From: Saccopteryx bilineata
Taxonomy: Eukaryota; Chordata; Mammalia; Chiroptera; Emballonuridae
Assembly: GCF_036850765.1 (NCBI RefSeq)
Contig: NC_089493.1
Coordinates: forward strand, 128,532,239-128,596,238
Direction of reading: 5' to 3'
Length of the DNA: 64,000 bases
The stretch's first letter is position 1; every line of letters begins with the position of its first letter. The notes under the pieces are model-generated. The model ran no database searches, was not told where the DNA came from, and saw nothing but the letters and a program-made list of their open reading frames with translations. A program made the translations under genes and the position numbers. Shown here piece after piece: positions 1-11,036 of the stretch.

Positions 1-1637
1 CAGGTAGAGGCCAAAGCAGCCAATGGGCAGAATCAAGGGCTGTATAGTTAGTTGCCCATAATGAACCTTCACCTCTGGTGATTTGCACAGACAGCTGGGC
101 TGTCTATCATGGACTGACCCTTTGGATTGCTACTTGGAACACTAACCAGTGGATGATAGTGCACCATCTGCTATGGGGTCAGGCCATGTGGCAGGGCTTA
201 TGGGAAATAGGACACCAGAAGCAGGTGACAGTATATCATGTCACGGGACATGTCCCTAGCCCATACTGGAAATGATGAGGCAGATATGTTGGCAAGGGTG
301 TGATGGTTGGAGACTGCACCTGCAGGTGATGTGGTACAGTGGCTCACCGGCCTCTGCTCCATGTGGGACAAAAACCTACTATGTGGGCTAAGGTTAAGGC
401 ATGGAACTTGCCTGTGTCCTATGCAGAGGTACTTGTAGCCTACGAGCAATGTGCAGTACGTTCCAAGGAGCACCCTCAGAAACCACTGGTGTCACCTAGA
501 CAGATCCAGAAGGGTCATGTTCTACTGACACGATGGCAGATAGATGTCATTGGACACTCAACAAAGTCAGATGGTGCCAGTATGCAATCACTTGGGTAGA
601 TACTGCCACCGGTCTGCTTTCTGCTTATCCCACCCATAACCCTGACCAAAGGGCAGTCATACAGGCTCTGGACCACCTGAGTGCTGTGTTGGGCAGCCAC
701 TGATCCTTGAAAGTGACTACGGTACCCATTTCACAAGTTCTATGGTGAGGCAATGGGCTCAAGAGCTGGGGGTGGACTGGAAGTACCATGTCCCCTACCA
801 CCCTCAGGCTGCTGGTATCACTGAGTGGTATAATGGACTCTTAAAGCAGGGACTGTGACAGGAGGGGGGCACTGGCTCTCTTACTGGATGGACACGCTGC
901 TTGTGGATAGTACTCTGGATTTTGAATGAGAGACTTGACAGGGAAGCCCAGCTCCAGTGGAAGCCCTCCTGCACCGGGCAGCTGCCCCCATTCAGTTGCA
1001 GATACGCACCAAGGACGCTTTGCTCAGGCCAGGCTTTGGACAGCAGGGCGATGTGCTTTTGCCTGCCCCAACAGCCCTCCTTAAAGGCCAGAGGCTTCAG
1101 TGGACATGGCCCTGAACTGTACTCGCCCCCCCCCACCTACGATGGGTGGCCTTGTTGGCACTGTGGGGTAGGGGGCTAGAGGTGGACCTCCAGTTAACTC
1201 CCTGGGCAACCAGCACCTGGCCACCTAAGGTAGAAGTGTATTATCCCTTGAGTGCTCATGGGGACAGCATTATGAAGGGCTCCTTTGTCATTTCTTTATG
1301 GCCTATAACGAGTTCTCCCATCTTACTGCACACAGAACCAGCAGATCCTGGTGTGCAGGACAATAAGGTTTGGAATGCCTGCCCGGGGTGGCCTCTGGTA
1401 CCTGCTGCTGTGCTGTCTGCAGATAGAACTCGGGCCTGTGTTCTGCCAGAAGGAGAGATTTGCCTTTCTTGGTGCCGCTGACCACTCTATCATTTCACCC
1501 ATAGCTGTGTTTATAATTCTGTTGCTGTAGTCTGTACTGTTTTGGTGCTTGTAATGTCCCTTACTCCTCACACTGGGACCATCGCGGAAGAAACCTGTCA
1601 TATAGATTGTGATGCGAGCAACCCTAAGGAGGCGGAA
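1..1637 (+). pseudogene. ERV-L-like pol remnant, RNase H and integrase part
   Basis: This is the 3' part of a degraded retroviral pol, continuing in from the left edge. An RNase H-like stretch at about 78-275 contains DSWAVYHGL and ends near HVTGH. A zinc-finger-like linker follows at about 340-480 with its second cysteine pair spoiled. The integrase core then shows all three landmarks of the D,D,E triad: RWQID near 530, SDYGTHF near 715, and AGITEWYNG near 810. The motif style resembles ERV-L (class III) elements, which lack env, and no env-like frame is seen before the LTR. Stops and frame changes occur throughout, so no product is expected. A purine-rich tract (AAGGAGGCGGAA, about 1625-1637) directly before the LTR is the plus-strand primer site. 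The class assignment is from memory of motif shape and was not searched. Confidence 0.75.
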
Positions 1638-2005
1638 TGTGGGGCAGCTGTGTTAGGCTTGCTCATGGGTTTACCAGCTGCAAGCACTTTGCTTGATTAG
1701 TGCATGCGCACCTGGCAGAGGCACGTGTGCATAGTCTGTATAAGGCTATGGTGCTTCCCCTGGGTGGGGATTCCCCCAGATCTCTCTCCCTCCACCAGGA
1801 GGTGCAGTTTTCCTCGCTCCCTTGCCCTTCCTGCAAATGGCAGATTTTCCTTTATTAGCTCTTTCCATTTTGTTTTTCATTTACTCGCCTGTCCTTGTGA
1901 GCCTCCAATAAATGGGAATGGCCTGACAGTTTCTGGCTCCGCAGTTTCTCTACCATCTGCCCGAATCCAGTGTGAACCTGCCTGGCCTTGGCCACCAGCA
2001 TTACA
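1638..2005 (+). mobile_element. 3' LTR of the forward ERV-L-like element
   Basis: The LTR begins TGTGGGGCAGCTGTG after the purine tract and ends GCCACCAGCATTACA, giving 5'-TG...CA-3' ends and 368 bp. A TATA-like TATAAG lies at 1739-1744 and a poly(A) signal AATAAA at 1907-1912, as expected for U3-R-U5. At least six relatives of this LTR occur in the window (2997, 3338, 4657, 15361, 17313, 20035). Where solo copies can be checked, the flanking duplication is 5 bp, the size expected for ERV-L-type integration. The base right after the LTR belongs to reverse-strand ERV internal sequence, so this element probably inserted into an older copy. Confidence 0.85.
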
Positions 2006-2996
2006 GCACCCATCGTAGATGGGGGCCTGTACAGTCCAGGGCCATGTCCACTGAAACAGAAAGGTGTTCTTGGTGCATCTATAACTGGGTGAGAGCAGCT
2101 TCCCAGTGCAGGAAGGCTTCTACAGGTGCCACGTTCCCCCAAATCAGGGTCTCTCATGGTTGCAATCCAAGATCAGTCCACAATAGACAGCCCAGCTGTC
2201 TGTGCAAATCACCAAGGTAAAGGTCCATTACAGGCAACTAGGTTCACATAGGGCCTCAGACCTCCCTCTTCACCACTGCCATCATGGTAGCTCTGAAGAC
2301 ACTGCCCCAAGGAGGAGCATATGGTAAGAGTGGCCAACCTCTCCACCTCTGCTCCAGAGAGCATGATGCCATCCACCCCTATGTCCCACAATTGCAGCAA
2401 GCCTACCAGGGGCTCAGTAGGTACTCTTCGCTGCTGGGTTTTTACCTTTGGGACAACCTTTGGCCAAGCTCTGAGTGTGTGGACAGCAGCTTCAGCCTGA
2501 GACTCCCCCCACCCCAAGAAGAGGAGCTAGAAATGCCTGCTCCCACTGACTCAGAGCCACTCCGCTGGCACAGCCCCATCTTCAGCTCCTGCAGCTGCGG
2601 CTCTCAGCCTGAAGCTGAACCCACAGTTGTTCCTCCAACAACTGCTGCCGCCAACATTTAATTTCCAGGGCAAACTGCAACTCACGAACCTGTAGATCTC
2701 TCCAGTTCCAGGTGCCATCAGTGCTCTGCAGCTCTCAAACCCAGTGGCCTCCTTCTTCAGCTCTCGCTCCAGTTCACACAGTCATTGCCACTCAGTATGC
2801 AGCTCATCCCGGAGCTTTCCACCTTGCTCAGCTTCTCGCACAGAGCTCTTAGTTTCTTCTTGCAGGATTGAAAAAAACACCCAGCCCATGGTCCCTACCA
2901 GGAGAGCCACTGGGAACAGCCACTCCTCTATTCCACACCTCAAAGGTGTCGGTGGCTCCATACGAATGTGCTCCAGACACTGCCCACTAGGCCTGA
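2006..2996 (-). pseudogene. Reverse ERV-L-like internal remnant (pol piece plus gag-like region)
   Basis: Reading on the minus strand, 2006-2240 is the reverse complement of parts of the forward pol (the integrase 3' region near 1128-1150 and the RNase H start near 62-110). A large piece of pol between them is missing. Further along, 2209-2517 holds a 102-codon minus-strand frame with LLQLWDIGVDGIMLSGAEVE, which resembles the capsid region of ERV-L-type Gag. A coiled-coil-like stretch rich in Glu and Leu lies nearer the LTR at about 2690-2900. The element therefore reads gag then pol on the minus strand, upstream of its 5' LTR at 2997-3337. Stops and deletions rule out function. The Gag assignment is tentative. 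Confidence 0.55.
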
Positions 2997-3337
2997 TGTA
3001 ATGCCAGTGGCCGAGGCCAGGCAGGTCCACATTGGATTGGGGCAGACGGTAGAGAAACTGCAGAGCCAGAAAGCATTGGGCCATTCTGTTTTAGTAAAGT
3101 CTCACAACAGAGGACAAGCACACAGGCAGGGGAAAACCTCTTCTCAGGCAACAAACAGCAAAATGGCCCCTCACAATGGCAGGCAGGCCATCTGCAATCC
3201 CAATCTCTCTGAAGTGCAAGCATCCACAGCCTTATATAGGACATGCACATGTGCCTCTGCCAGGTGCTCACGCACTAATCAAGCGAAGTGCTTGCAGCTG
3301 GTACACCAGTGAGCAAGCCTAACACAACTTCCCCACA
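2997..3337 (-). mobile_element. 5' LTR of reverse ERV-L-like element 1
   Basis: This is the reverse complement of the 1638-2005 LTR family. It starts TGTAATGCCAGTGGCC and ends AACTTCCCCACA on the + strand. The TATA-like CCTTATATAGGAC is retained at about 3229-3241. It is directly followed by a truncated LTR of the next reverse element. The simplest reading is that element 1 inserted into the 3' LTR of element 2. Confidence 0.85.
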
Positions 3338-3604
3338 TAGAGGAAATAGAGAGTCAGAAAGTGACCGCTCATTCCTGTTTATTAGGTTCTCCCAATGGTA
3401 AGAGGGGAGAACATCTTCTCCCAACAGCAAAAGGAGTGAACTTCAAAACAGCCCCTCACAGTGGCAGGCAAGTGATCCTCCAAACAGTGCCATGAGTGAA
3501 AGTACCCATAACCTTATGTAGGCTACACACACGTGGCTCTGCCACTTACGCACTAGTCATGCAAAATGCAAGTGAGCAAGCCTAACACAGCTGTTTTCAC
3601 AACA
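3338..3604 (-). mobile_element. Truncated 3' LTR of reverse ERV-L-like element 2
   Basis: This is the reverse complement of the LTR family but lacks the first 50 or so bases (the U5 end) seen in complete copies. It starts at TAGAGGAAAT, which matches an internal LTR position, and ends GTTTTCACAACA. It is followed at 3605-3617 by CTCCACCCCTTTA, the reverse of the polypurine tract, and then by internal sequence. The missing U5 end probably lies outside the window on the far side of element 1. Confidence 0.8.
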
Positions 3605-4655
3605 CTCCACCCCTTTAGGATTGCTTGCCTCACAATCTATGTGACAGGTATCTTCCACAATGATCCCTGTGTGAGGAGTGAGGTCCATTATATAAACAAA
3701 CAGAGCCTACAGCAACAGTACAAGTTATACAGTAATTACAAAGGTGCCCTTCACAATGCCTCCCTGAGCACTCTGCCCAGATACCTAACTGGAGGCCCAC
3801 CTCTAGCCTTCTACCTCATGGTGTCAACAAGGCCATTTATCATAGGTGAGGGACCTGTACAGTTCAGGGACATATCCATTGATGAAAGTGTCCTTGGTGC
3901 ATCTCTGCAGCTGGATGGGAGTAGCTGCACAGTGCAGGAAGGCCTCCAGAAGGGCTACCTCCCCACACCGGGACCTCTCATTACTGTCTAAAAGTGGCAT
4001 GTCCATCCAGAAAGGGAGCTGGTACCCACTCTTGTCACAGTCCCTGCTTCAAGTGTCCATTACATTATTCAATGATCAATCCATGATAGCCCAGCTGTCA
4101 GTGCAAATCACCCAAGGTGAAGGTCCATTATGCAAACTAGCCATACAGCTCTTTGATAACAGACCTCAGTGCCTTTTTATAAGCACTCTGACCATCGCCA
4201 TAAGCCCCATCCAAACCCCTCAGCAAGCTTACAAGGCCTGGCAGGGTCAAACACATTCAAGGCCTGTGCCACCTTAACAGTTCTCTTAGCTGCTACTGAC
4301 ACTGCAAAAAAAGCACCCATTATCTTCTAATGCCAATTCTTGCCGCACATTGGAAGGAGACTAGTGGATTGCTAATTCCACATGGGACCTCTGGCCCCTG
4401 CCTGTCCCTATTAGATGGGTCCCTTAATCTTTCCTCTATTCAAACTGGAACATCCAGTCTTGGGGATACTCCTCTCCCTCAGTTGTCTCCAACAAGTAAT
4501 CCTGCAACCATGCAACCCGAGTACCAACTGTTTTTATTAGCAGCTGCTGGGGCTGTCTGCTTCGCAATTGGAAATCCATTGAGGTCCCCTCCACTCCCGC
4601 TGCCCCGCGGTTCCACCCCCCTCCCCCGCAGGTTTAAATCCTGGCGACAACACCA
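3605..4655 (-). pseudogene. Reverse ERV-L-like element 2 internal remnant
   Basis: On the minus strand this carries the pol 3' tail (3605-4035), an RNase H start (about 4040-4165, with the same TGATTTGCAC...CAGCTGGGCT block as the forward copy at 81-103) and a connection-like piece (about 4165-4320). Compared with the forward copy, the integrase core is deleted. The region 4330-4550 is not assigned. The element ends at a primer-binding site next to its 5' LTR. Total internal length is only about 1 kb, so this is a heavily deleted provirus with both LTRs still in place. Confidence 0.65.
4552..4655 (+). other. Primer-binding site extended into a tRNA-Ser-like sequence
   Basis: On the + strand (antisense to the ERV) the sequence ends CCTGGCGACAACACCA one base before the LTR, as expected for the complement of a tRNA primer with its CCA end. 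The resemblance continues beyond 18 bases. CCCCGCAGGTTTAAATCC at 4624-4641 matches the T-arm of tRNA-Ser, and GAAATCCATTG at 4571-4581 matches the 3' side of the tRNA-Ser anticodon arm. Between them lies a C-rich stretch longer than a normal variable arm, possibly a partial duplication. Similarity fades 5' of the anticodon region. The comparison with tRNA-Ser is from memory. Confidence 0.55.
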
Positions 4656-4656
4656 G

Positions 4657-5234
4657 TATAATGCTTGTGGCCAAGGCCAGGCAGGTTTACACTGGATTTG
4701 GGTAGACGATAGAGGAACTGTGGAGCTAGAAAGCAGTGAACCATTCCTGTTTATTAGATTCACCCAACAGTGGGATAGCAAACAGGCAGCGGAAACTGTT
4801 TCTCATGGGAGCAGGTAAGTGAACTGCAAAATGGCCCCTCACAGTGGCAGGCAAGCGATCCTCCAAGAAGAGCAAAGAATGAGAGACCCAATTGAACCGT
4901 GTTCCAGCTTCAGTGGGGAGAGTAAACGAGGGAGATTGTACATAATTACAGCAATCACGTCTCGGGATAAACAGCAAGCAGAAGGAGGAGTTGCCACAGC
5001 CTGTCCCCCATCCATCTCCAGCCAGGGACCCAGCTGGGGAGAAGCCCTGGGAACACTCCCCAGACACACTGGTTACTGAGGGGACAGCCTGCTGCGCTGT
5101 TCCCTGTTGTCACTGACCTGAATGAAAGTACCTGTAGCCTTATGTAGGCTACACACACGTGGCTCTGCCACATGCTCATGCACTAATCATGCAAAATACA
5201 AGCCAGCAAGCCTGACCCAGCTGTTTTCTCCACA
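4657..5234 (-). mobile_element. 5' LTR of reverse ERV-L-like element 2, with a 250-bp insert
   Basis: The LTR family is recognisable at both ends (TATAATGCTTGTGGCC at the start, CAGCTGTTTTCTCCACA at the end). Without the extra block the LTR would be about 330 bp, like its relatives. The block at 4862-5111 is absent from the partner 3' LTR at 3338-3604 and from the LTRs at 2997, 15361 and 17313, so it was gained by this copy. It interrupts the LTR between CGATCCTCCAAG and GAATGAAAGTACC. Confidence 0.8.
4862..5111 (-). repeat. Insert in LTR, inverted copy of 7248-7503
   Basis: The reverse complement of this block aligns end to end with 7248-7503, with about 18-20 differences by eye (roughly 92%). 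Both ends of the similarity are sharp (GACAACAGGGA at one end, TTTGCTC near the other). It is not recognised as a known repeat. Confidence 0.8.
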
Positions 5235-5522
5235 GGTACCTTGCAAGGTGATTTCATGTGTACTTAAAGCTGCAAACTGCTGTTATAATGTAAATCAGCG
5301 CTTTCCAAACTTTTGTGTGATGTGAGCAGAGCCTGATCCATAAAGAGTGGCATGGAGCTTAAGATGCTATGTTTCTAACAAGCTTCTGTGTGATGGTGAT
5401 ATAGCTGGTTCTGAGGACACCGTCCTTTGTCTATTAAGGTTCTAAAGCCATAGGTCACCCAGTGTGATGTCTGAACCAGCAGCAGCTAAATCACTTGGGA
5501 ACTTGTTAAAAATTCAAGTTCC
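5235..5522. other. No recognisable gene or repeat
   Basis: Unassigned sequence between the ERV cluster and the next SINE. No convincing exon, RNA or repeat signal is seen. Confidence 0.5.
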
Positions 5523-5872
5523 TGGCGATATAGTACAGTGGATAGAGCATTGGCCAGAATGCTGAGAACCCAATTTCAAAACACTGAAGTTAATGGCTCG
5601 AGTGCAGGGTCACTGACTTGAGTATGGGATCACAGACATGATCTCATGGTTACTGGCTTGAGCCCAAAGGTCTCTCGCTTGAACCCAAGGTCGTTGGCTT
5701 GATCAAGAGGTCACTGGCTCGGCTGGAGCCCCGGGGTCAAGGCACATAAGAAAAGGCAATCAATGAACAACTAAGGTGCTGCAACTACTGTAACAAGTTG
5801 ATGTTTTCATTTCTCTCCCTTCCTGTCTATCCCCATCTCTCTCTCTCTCTCTCTCTCTCAAGAAAAAAAGAG
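5523..5872 (+). mobile_element. tRNA-derived SINE, long 'GGCTTGAGC' type (family B)
   Basis: A degraded copy has the family hallmarks: CAGTGGATAGAGCATTGG head, repeated GTCACTGGCTTGAG-like phrases, GCAATCAATGAACAACTAAG, then a CT-rich run and an A-rich tail. Target-site duplications AAATTCAAGTTC (5511-5522) and AAATTCAGGTTC (5873-5884) flank it. Confidence 0.9.
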
Positions 5873-6159
5873 AAATTCAGGTTCTCCACGACTTTCAGCT
5901 GAATTAGCAACTCAGGGACTGGGCCCAGCATCTGTGTTTTAACAGCTCTTCCTGGTGAGTTTGATGCTTGCTCCGGGCTGAAAACTCATAGCATTCTTCA
6001 AGCCTCTGACCACCTTCATCAGAATCACCTGGCTTCATAGTGGGCTGACCCACGGACTCCAGCCATTCTACCCAGTCAGACTCCCAGAGGGTACAACCTG
6101 GATTCTGCATTTCCACAACTTCCCAGGTGGTGCTGAGACATGCTAACCTCACAAACAAC

Positions 6160-6340
6160 AGGTAGACCTTGTTTTATTGTGCTTTGCTTAATTATGCTTC
6201 ACAGATGTTGCATTTTTGTTTTTTACAAATGGAGGGCAAGACCTTCCATCAGCAAAAAGATTACGACTCGTTTTATTGTGATACTCGCTCTATTGTGGAG
6301 GTCTGGAACAGAAACCACCGTGTCTCTGAAATACTGTACC
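6160..6340. mobile_element. Tigger-like (TcMar) DNA transposon remnant
   Basis: CTTGTTTTATTGTGCTTTGC near the left end and CGTTTTATTGTGATACTCGC near 6270 recall the inverted ends of an old mammalian Tigger-type MITE, followed by GGTCTGGAACAGAAACC. It is ancient and diverged; assignment is from memory. Confidence 0.6.
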
Positions 6341-7247
6341 TCTGTCCTATCTCCAGGGCCTCGCCCTTGCTCAGCCTCTCTCTGAAGATGTTCCAACACC
6401 CCAACACTGGTGCAGTTTTGGTGATGTCAGTGCCCTGGGCTATTTCTACCTGGTTAATTACCTATGTAGAAGCTCAGCATGATTAATTCAGGTGGATACC
6501 ATCTTGGCAGTCCCTTGGAACCCTATAATTATGTGTGAAATACACATTTAATTTGAGCACAGGGGCAAAGATCGCCCTGATGATGCTCAGGGACCTCGGG
6601 GTTGCAGAGCCGACTCTGAGCCCAGCCCTGGAGCCTCTCCTTCCTCGGCTGATGCCATTGCCATCTGTCTCATAGAATGCCCAAGATTTAGGCTTTCCCA
6701 ATTCCCAGGCCAGTCTTTGCAGCACCCAATTAAGTCTTAATGCCACCAGTTTGCCTAAGCTCAGAGAAAAAGAAAACCGCGTCCCGGTAGATATTACCCG
6801 GCAGAGATGTAGGTGTAATTATTGTGATAACTTGACCACACAATGTGCCAAATGAAATGTAATGGGTTTTTTTTCCTCTTTCTGTCAATATTCTTTGGGA
6901 CTTGGATGATCAAAATCTCACTGGGCTCTTGTTTTGGCTTTTGCAGAAACTGGATCTCTAAGTGTTTGTTTTTGCAAACAATACATTTTAATGTGCTATG
7001 CTATCCTGTGTAAAATAAATGGAGAGATTTTGTTCAGAAATTTCTATTTTTTCCCCTCTGTGCTGGCAAAACCATTTGAAATTATTTGGCTTTGGCTTCC
7101 GTGTTCCTTTGGAAAGTAGATTTATTTATTTATTTTATTTTGGGCAGTGCTTTGGGCCAGAAAAAGAAAACCAACTCTAAAGTGCCAAAGAAACAGCCAA
7201 GGCAACTCCATGACTGCCCCCCACCCTGGCAGGAAAAATAAAGTCCA
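6341..7247. other. No recognisable gene
   Basis: Unassigned sequence. Short AT-rich stretches near 7120-7140 and no exon-like structure. Confidence 0.5.
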
Positions 7248-7503
7248 GACAACAGGGAACGGTGCAGCAGGCTGTCCCCTCAGTAACCAGGACAGTGTGT
7301 CTGGGGAGCGTTCCCAGGGCTTCTCCCCAGCCGGATCCCTGGCTGGAGATGGATGGGGGACAGGCTGCGGCACCTCCTCCTTCTGCTTGCTGTTTATCCC
7401 CTGAGACGTGATTGCTGTAATTATGTACAATCTCCCTCGTTTACTCTTCCCACTGAAGCTGGAACACTTTTCAACTGGGTCTCCCTCTCTTTGCTCTGCT
7501 TGG
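7248..7503 (+). repeat. Inverted partner of the LTR insert at 4862-5111
   Basis: About 92% identical by eye to the reverse complement of 4862-5111, starting GACAACAGGGAACGG and ending TTTGCTCTGCTTGG. It is not embedded in LTR sequence here, so this may be the older, donor-like copy. Its own identity is unknown. Confidence 0.75.
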
Positions 7504-10500
7504 GTGCAACAGAGAAACATCTCCTGTATTTTGAACTTTTCTCTTTTTTTCTTTTCTTTTTTTAAGAAAGAAAGGCATTAGGTCTCCATCTGACCATCAT
7601 TCCCCAACACCTGCCATCTGGGCCAGTCCTGACTGACTTGTGCATACAACATCCATGGAATGCCAAGTGCAGCGCTAAGAGCCTGGGAGGGGCAAGGAAT
7701 GAAACCACAGTGGACCCTGCCCCCCAGGACTGACTCAGAATCAGTGTCTTCTGTATGAAACGCTAACAACTTACAGGGAAAGAGTGTGATTGAGAAACTA
7801 ATGGGAAGACAGAGAGCTACTCATCTTTTCTTAACTGATGGCCTATCAGTCATCAATGTTTTCCCTCTCTGTCGCTTGATAGTTTAAATTCCTGACCCCA
7901 GATTAATCATTCATAGCTGAGTTTGTGAGAGGCAGGGACCCATGAGTATTGTATTTGTTTTTTGCCTCAATAGGCCATCTCTACCACCCTATTACAAAGA
8001 CAGTGAAGTAGAGTTCCCTAAATGCAAAGCAGATTCCCAAGCCAGACAGACACATGGATACGTGCTCACAATAATCTGAGTCTCACACGCAGCCTGTGCC
8101 ATGCAGCCCGTGCTGTCTATAGGGCCCCATGCTCAGACAGATTATTTTTTGTTTGTTTGTTTAATGCCCTGCTGTTACCAATGCAACATTCTTAGTAATT
8201 TTTGGACCGGGGACAAGCATCTCTTTTTATACTGTGCCTACAAACCCTTACGCACTTGTTCCTACAGATACCCTGGGACTTGTCTTCCTAGGGCATTCTC
8301 ACCTAAGTCTGAGAAAAACAAAGACTAGAAATCGTTCCAGAATCTAATGGGAAAGAGGGGGCTGGGAGGAGAGTAGAGGAAAGTTTGTGTGTGTTCGTGG
8401 GATAATGACTTTTGTGGCTTTCCTCCAGTCTGTTTAGATCTTTTCTTTTCTTTTTTTTTTTTAGATCTTTTCACTGTGTCTATTAATCTTGTCAAGTTGC
8501 AGCTTAGCTCCCCTGAAATAGAACTGACCCCAGAAATATTCTGGCAAGTGGGCTGGCTGTTCAGCCTGGTCATCTCTCCTGCGGCGTCCTGCTCACTGAG
8601 GGTGCTATTAAGGGGACATCTACCTCCTTTGGAAGGAAACAGCTAATTGCCAGGATTGATCTTGGAGGACAGACTGAGTATAAATAACGCTGGGGGGGGG
8701 TATTTGATAAACAGTGACCAGAGGGACAGGAGGTGGAGCCAGCTTGTTAAATCACCAGAGAATTTTATAAAGGGAACCAAGGTCCACTCCCTCAAAACCT
8801 TAATTTATAGGTTCTAAAAGGAGAGGGGGGAAGGTCACTCCCTAAGCTGTTAGGAGGCTCAGCCCTATCTTTTGAAAGAGCTGTGAGAGACAGAGGCCCC
8901 AGGGCTGTGTACATGGCCCATGGTGAACGAGAAAAGTGTATTTCCCTTGGACACACCCGTTGAGTGCTTATAAGGTTTGCTTTGTGTTTGGTGAGGCAAA
9001 TATTGGCAAGGGAATCCCTTTCTTCTTTAAAAAAAAAGGGGGGAAAAAATAAGGTCAAAATCCTGAAAGCCAAAGCTTTAAAAAAACCTGGAAGGAAAGA
9101 CAACAAAATGTCACAGCACTTAATTTTGAATGGTAGGAATAGAGATTGTGCTCCCCCGCCCCCGCTTCTTTTTACTTCTGGGTTAAAAAAAATTTACAGA
9201 TACCTTACAATTATCCTAATATGCAAAATAAGTTTATTTAACGATTATTTAAATGTTGAAGGCTTAGAATTTGTAACTTTGAAATCGTGGGCCCACATTT
9301 AAGCATGCTTGGGTGATGTACTCCAGGTGAGAATTCTTCTGCTCCAGCCCCGAGCCTTTATGAAGAAGGTGGGAAATCGGTTGATCTACACTTCTCACTT
9401 AGACATTTTTACATCTTTGGGAGTGTTTGTATGCGAACAGGAACGTGCGCCCAAGGCTGGCAGAATTCCCCTGCACTGGTGAGCAGTCTTACCTGAATCT
9501 CCACTGTTGAAACACTCCACAGAGTGGAGGGCACCGAAACCCTCACAAGCTGGCTGTGCCAGGCTGCGGAGAGCCCTCCTTCCAGGAACTGAGTGCTCGC
9601 TCTCACATGGGCATGAGAGGCGTAAGGACCCTTGTCACCAGAGACCTGGCCTGTATAAGTACTGTGTTCGCAAGACAGACAGTCGTTCAACTGTTTTTCC
9701 CCCCAAGAAGTGTTGGTGGCTCTTTCAAGTGCCAGTTGTAAATTTCCAGACTGCAGACATTTGGGTGCCAGGCTGGAGCAGGTACCGCTCATGCTAAGAC
9801 TTGCAGTAAATTGCAACTGTGTGGAAAGTAGGTGGTTTGCTTCCCAGCATGCAAGCGGGACTGCCACTGCCAGTGGCCTTCTTTCTAGATGCTTCCACAC
9901 AGGCCTCTTCAGTAATCCAACATAAGAAGCAGCTTTCACAGGCTCCCAAAAGGGGCTGGCCAAAGGAGTGACCAGCGGGAGATGGAGCTCTTGGGTCTGT
10001 GCGCTCCTGGCTCATCAATTAAAAAGTAACCACTTAATGCTGCTTCCAACTATGAGACGAATATAAATGAATACTCTTCTTCCAAAAGCCTCTAATCGGT
10101 GGCACCCGGGGATGATACATATGTATGTGTTCCAATTTATCTGGAAAGAGGGCTTGCGGATGTCCATTTACAGCTTACAAGTCACAATGTGAGCAGCAGC
10201 GGCAGTTAACTTCACAGGCTTAGCCTAGCTTCAGACAGAAGGTCATGGGGCTGTCACTGAGAGACTCGGGGAGAGGAAAAAAAAAGAAAAAAAAGAGAAA
10301 AATGGTGCAGAACACCTCAGGATGGCAGCCAGTTAACCTGGGTAAACACCAGCATGTGCTGTGTTCGGCACATGTATAGACATGTGTGTTTATATCTCAG
10401 TCGGATGAATAGCACCACAAAGCTTGTGTTTAAGTGACTGTGTTTGAGATTTTTATTGATTTCAGAAGAAGTGTCCCGTGAAAGGGGCAGGCAGGAAGCA

Positions 10501-11028
10501 GCATGCAGGTTGAAAGGAAGAGATACTATCTCTGTGGCTAGCTGGCAGGGGCTGGACCTGAAGGGAAATGCTGGAAGTGGCCACCATCACCCAGAACCAG
10601 ATTAAATAAGGCTGCTGGCTCATCTGGACACAGAAATCACCAGGTCTAGTGGCAAACCTGATCATACTACCCAGCAACTCAAGGGGTGGCATCCAGACCC
10701 ATGATTCAGTAAAGAAGAGAGGAAGTCAGAGAGATCTTCTACCTCAAGATAAAGTTTCTAAGTCCAAGAGAAGGGCAAGGCTTCTTCCTGACACATCAAC
10801 ATTCCCTGAAGCAGTAAACAAGGGACCAGGCAGCAGGAGGGGTGCGGGGTGCCTAAACTCCACTGTGATACTAGGCGTGAGAGGACACTTGAATTTGGGA
10901 TAAGGTGGTACCATTTGCACTGGGAACCAACAGTCCCAGAGCAAGTTCCTGGAGAGAAAAAGCTCTAAAAACAAGCAAAACCCCGGGGAGAGTATGGTCA
11001 TTCTTCCAAGAGGCATCTATAAGAGTCG
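7504..11028. other. Long stretch without recognised genes or repeats
   Basis: Nothing recognisable as an exon cluster, RNA gene or young repeat. The longest minus-strand frame outside repeats, 184 codons at 9409-9963, resembles no family I know and such a length is expected by chance in 64 kb. Homopolymer runs occur at about 9030 and 10280. Confidence 0.5.
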
Positions 11029-11036
11029 TGACACTG

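Noticed and set aside
1146..1481. Possible env in the forward ERV
   Set aside because: The frame lies between the integrase end and the purine tract and has no signal peptide, furin-like site or fusion segment I can see; ERV-L-type elements lack env.
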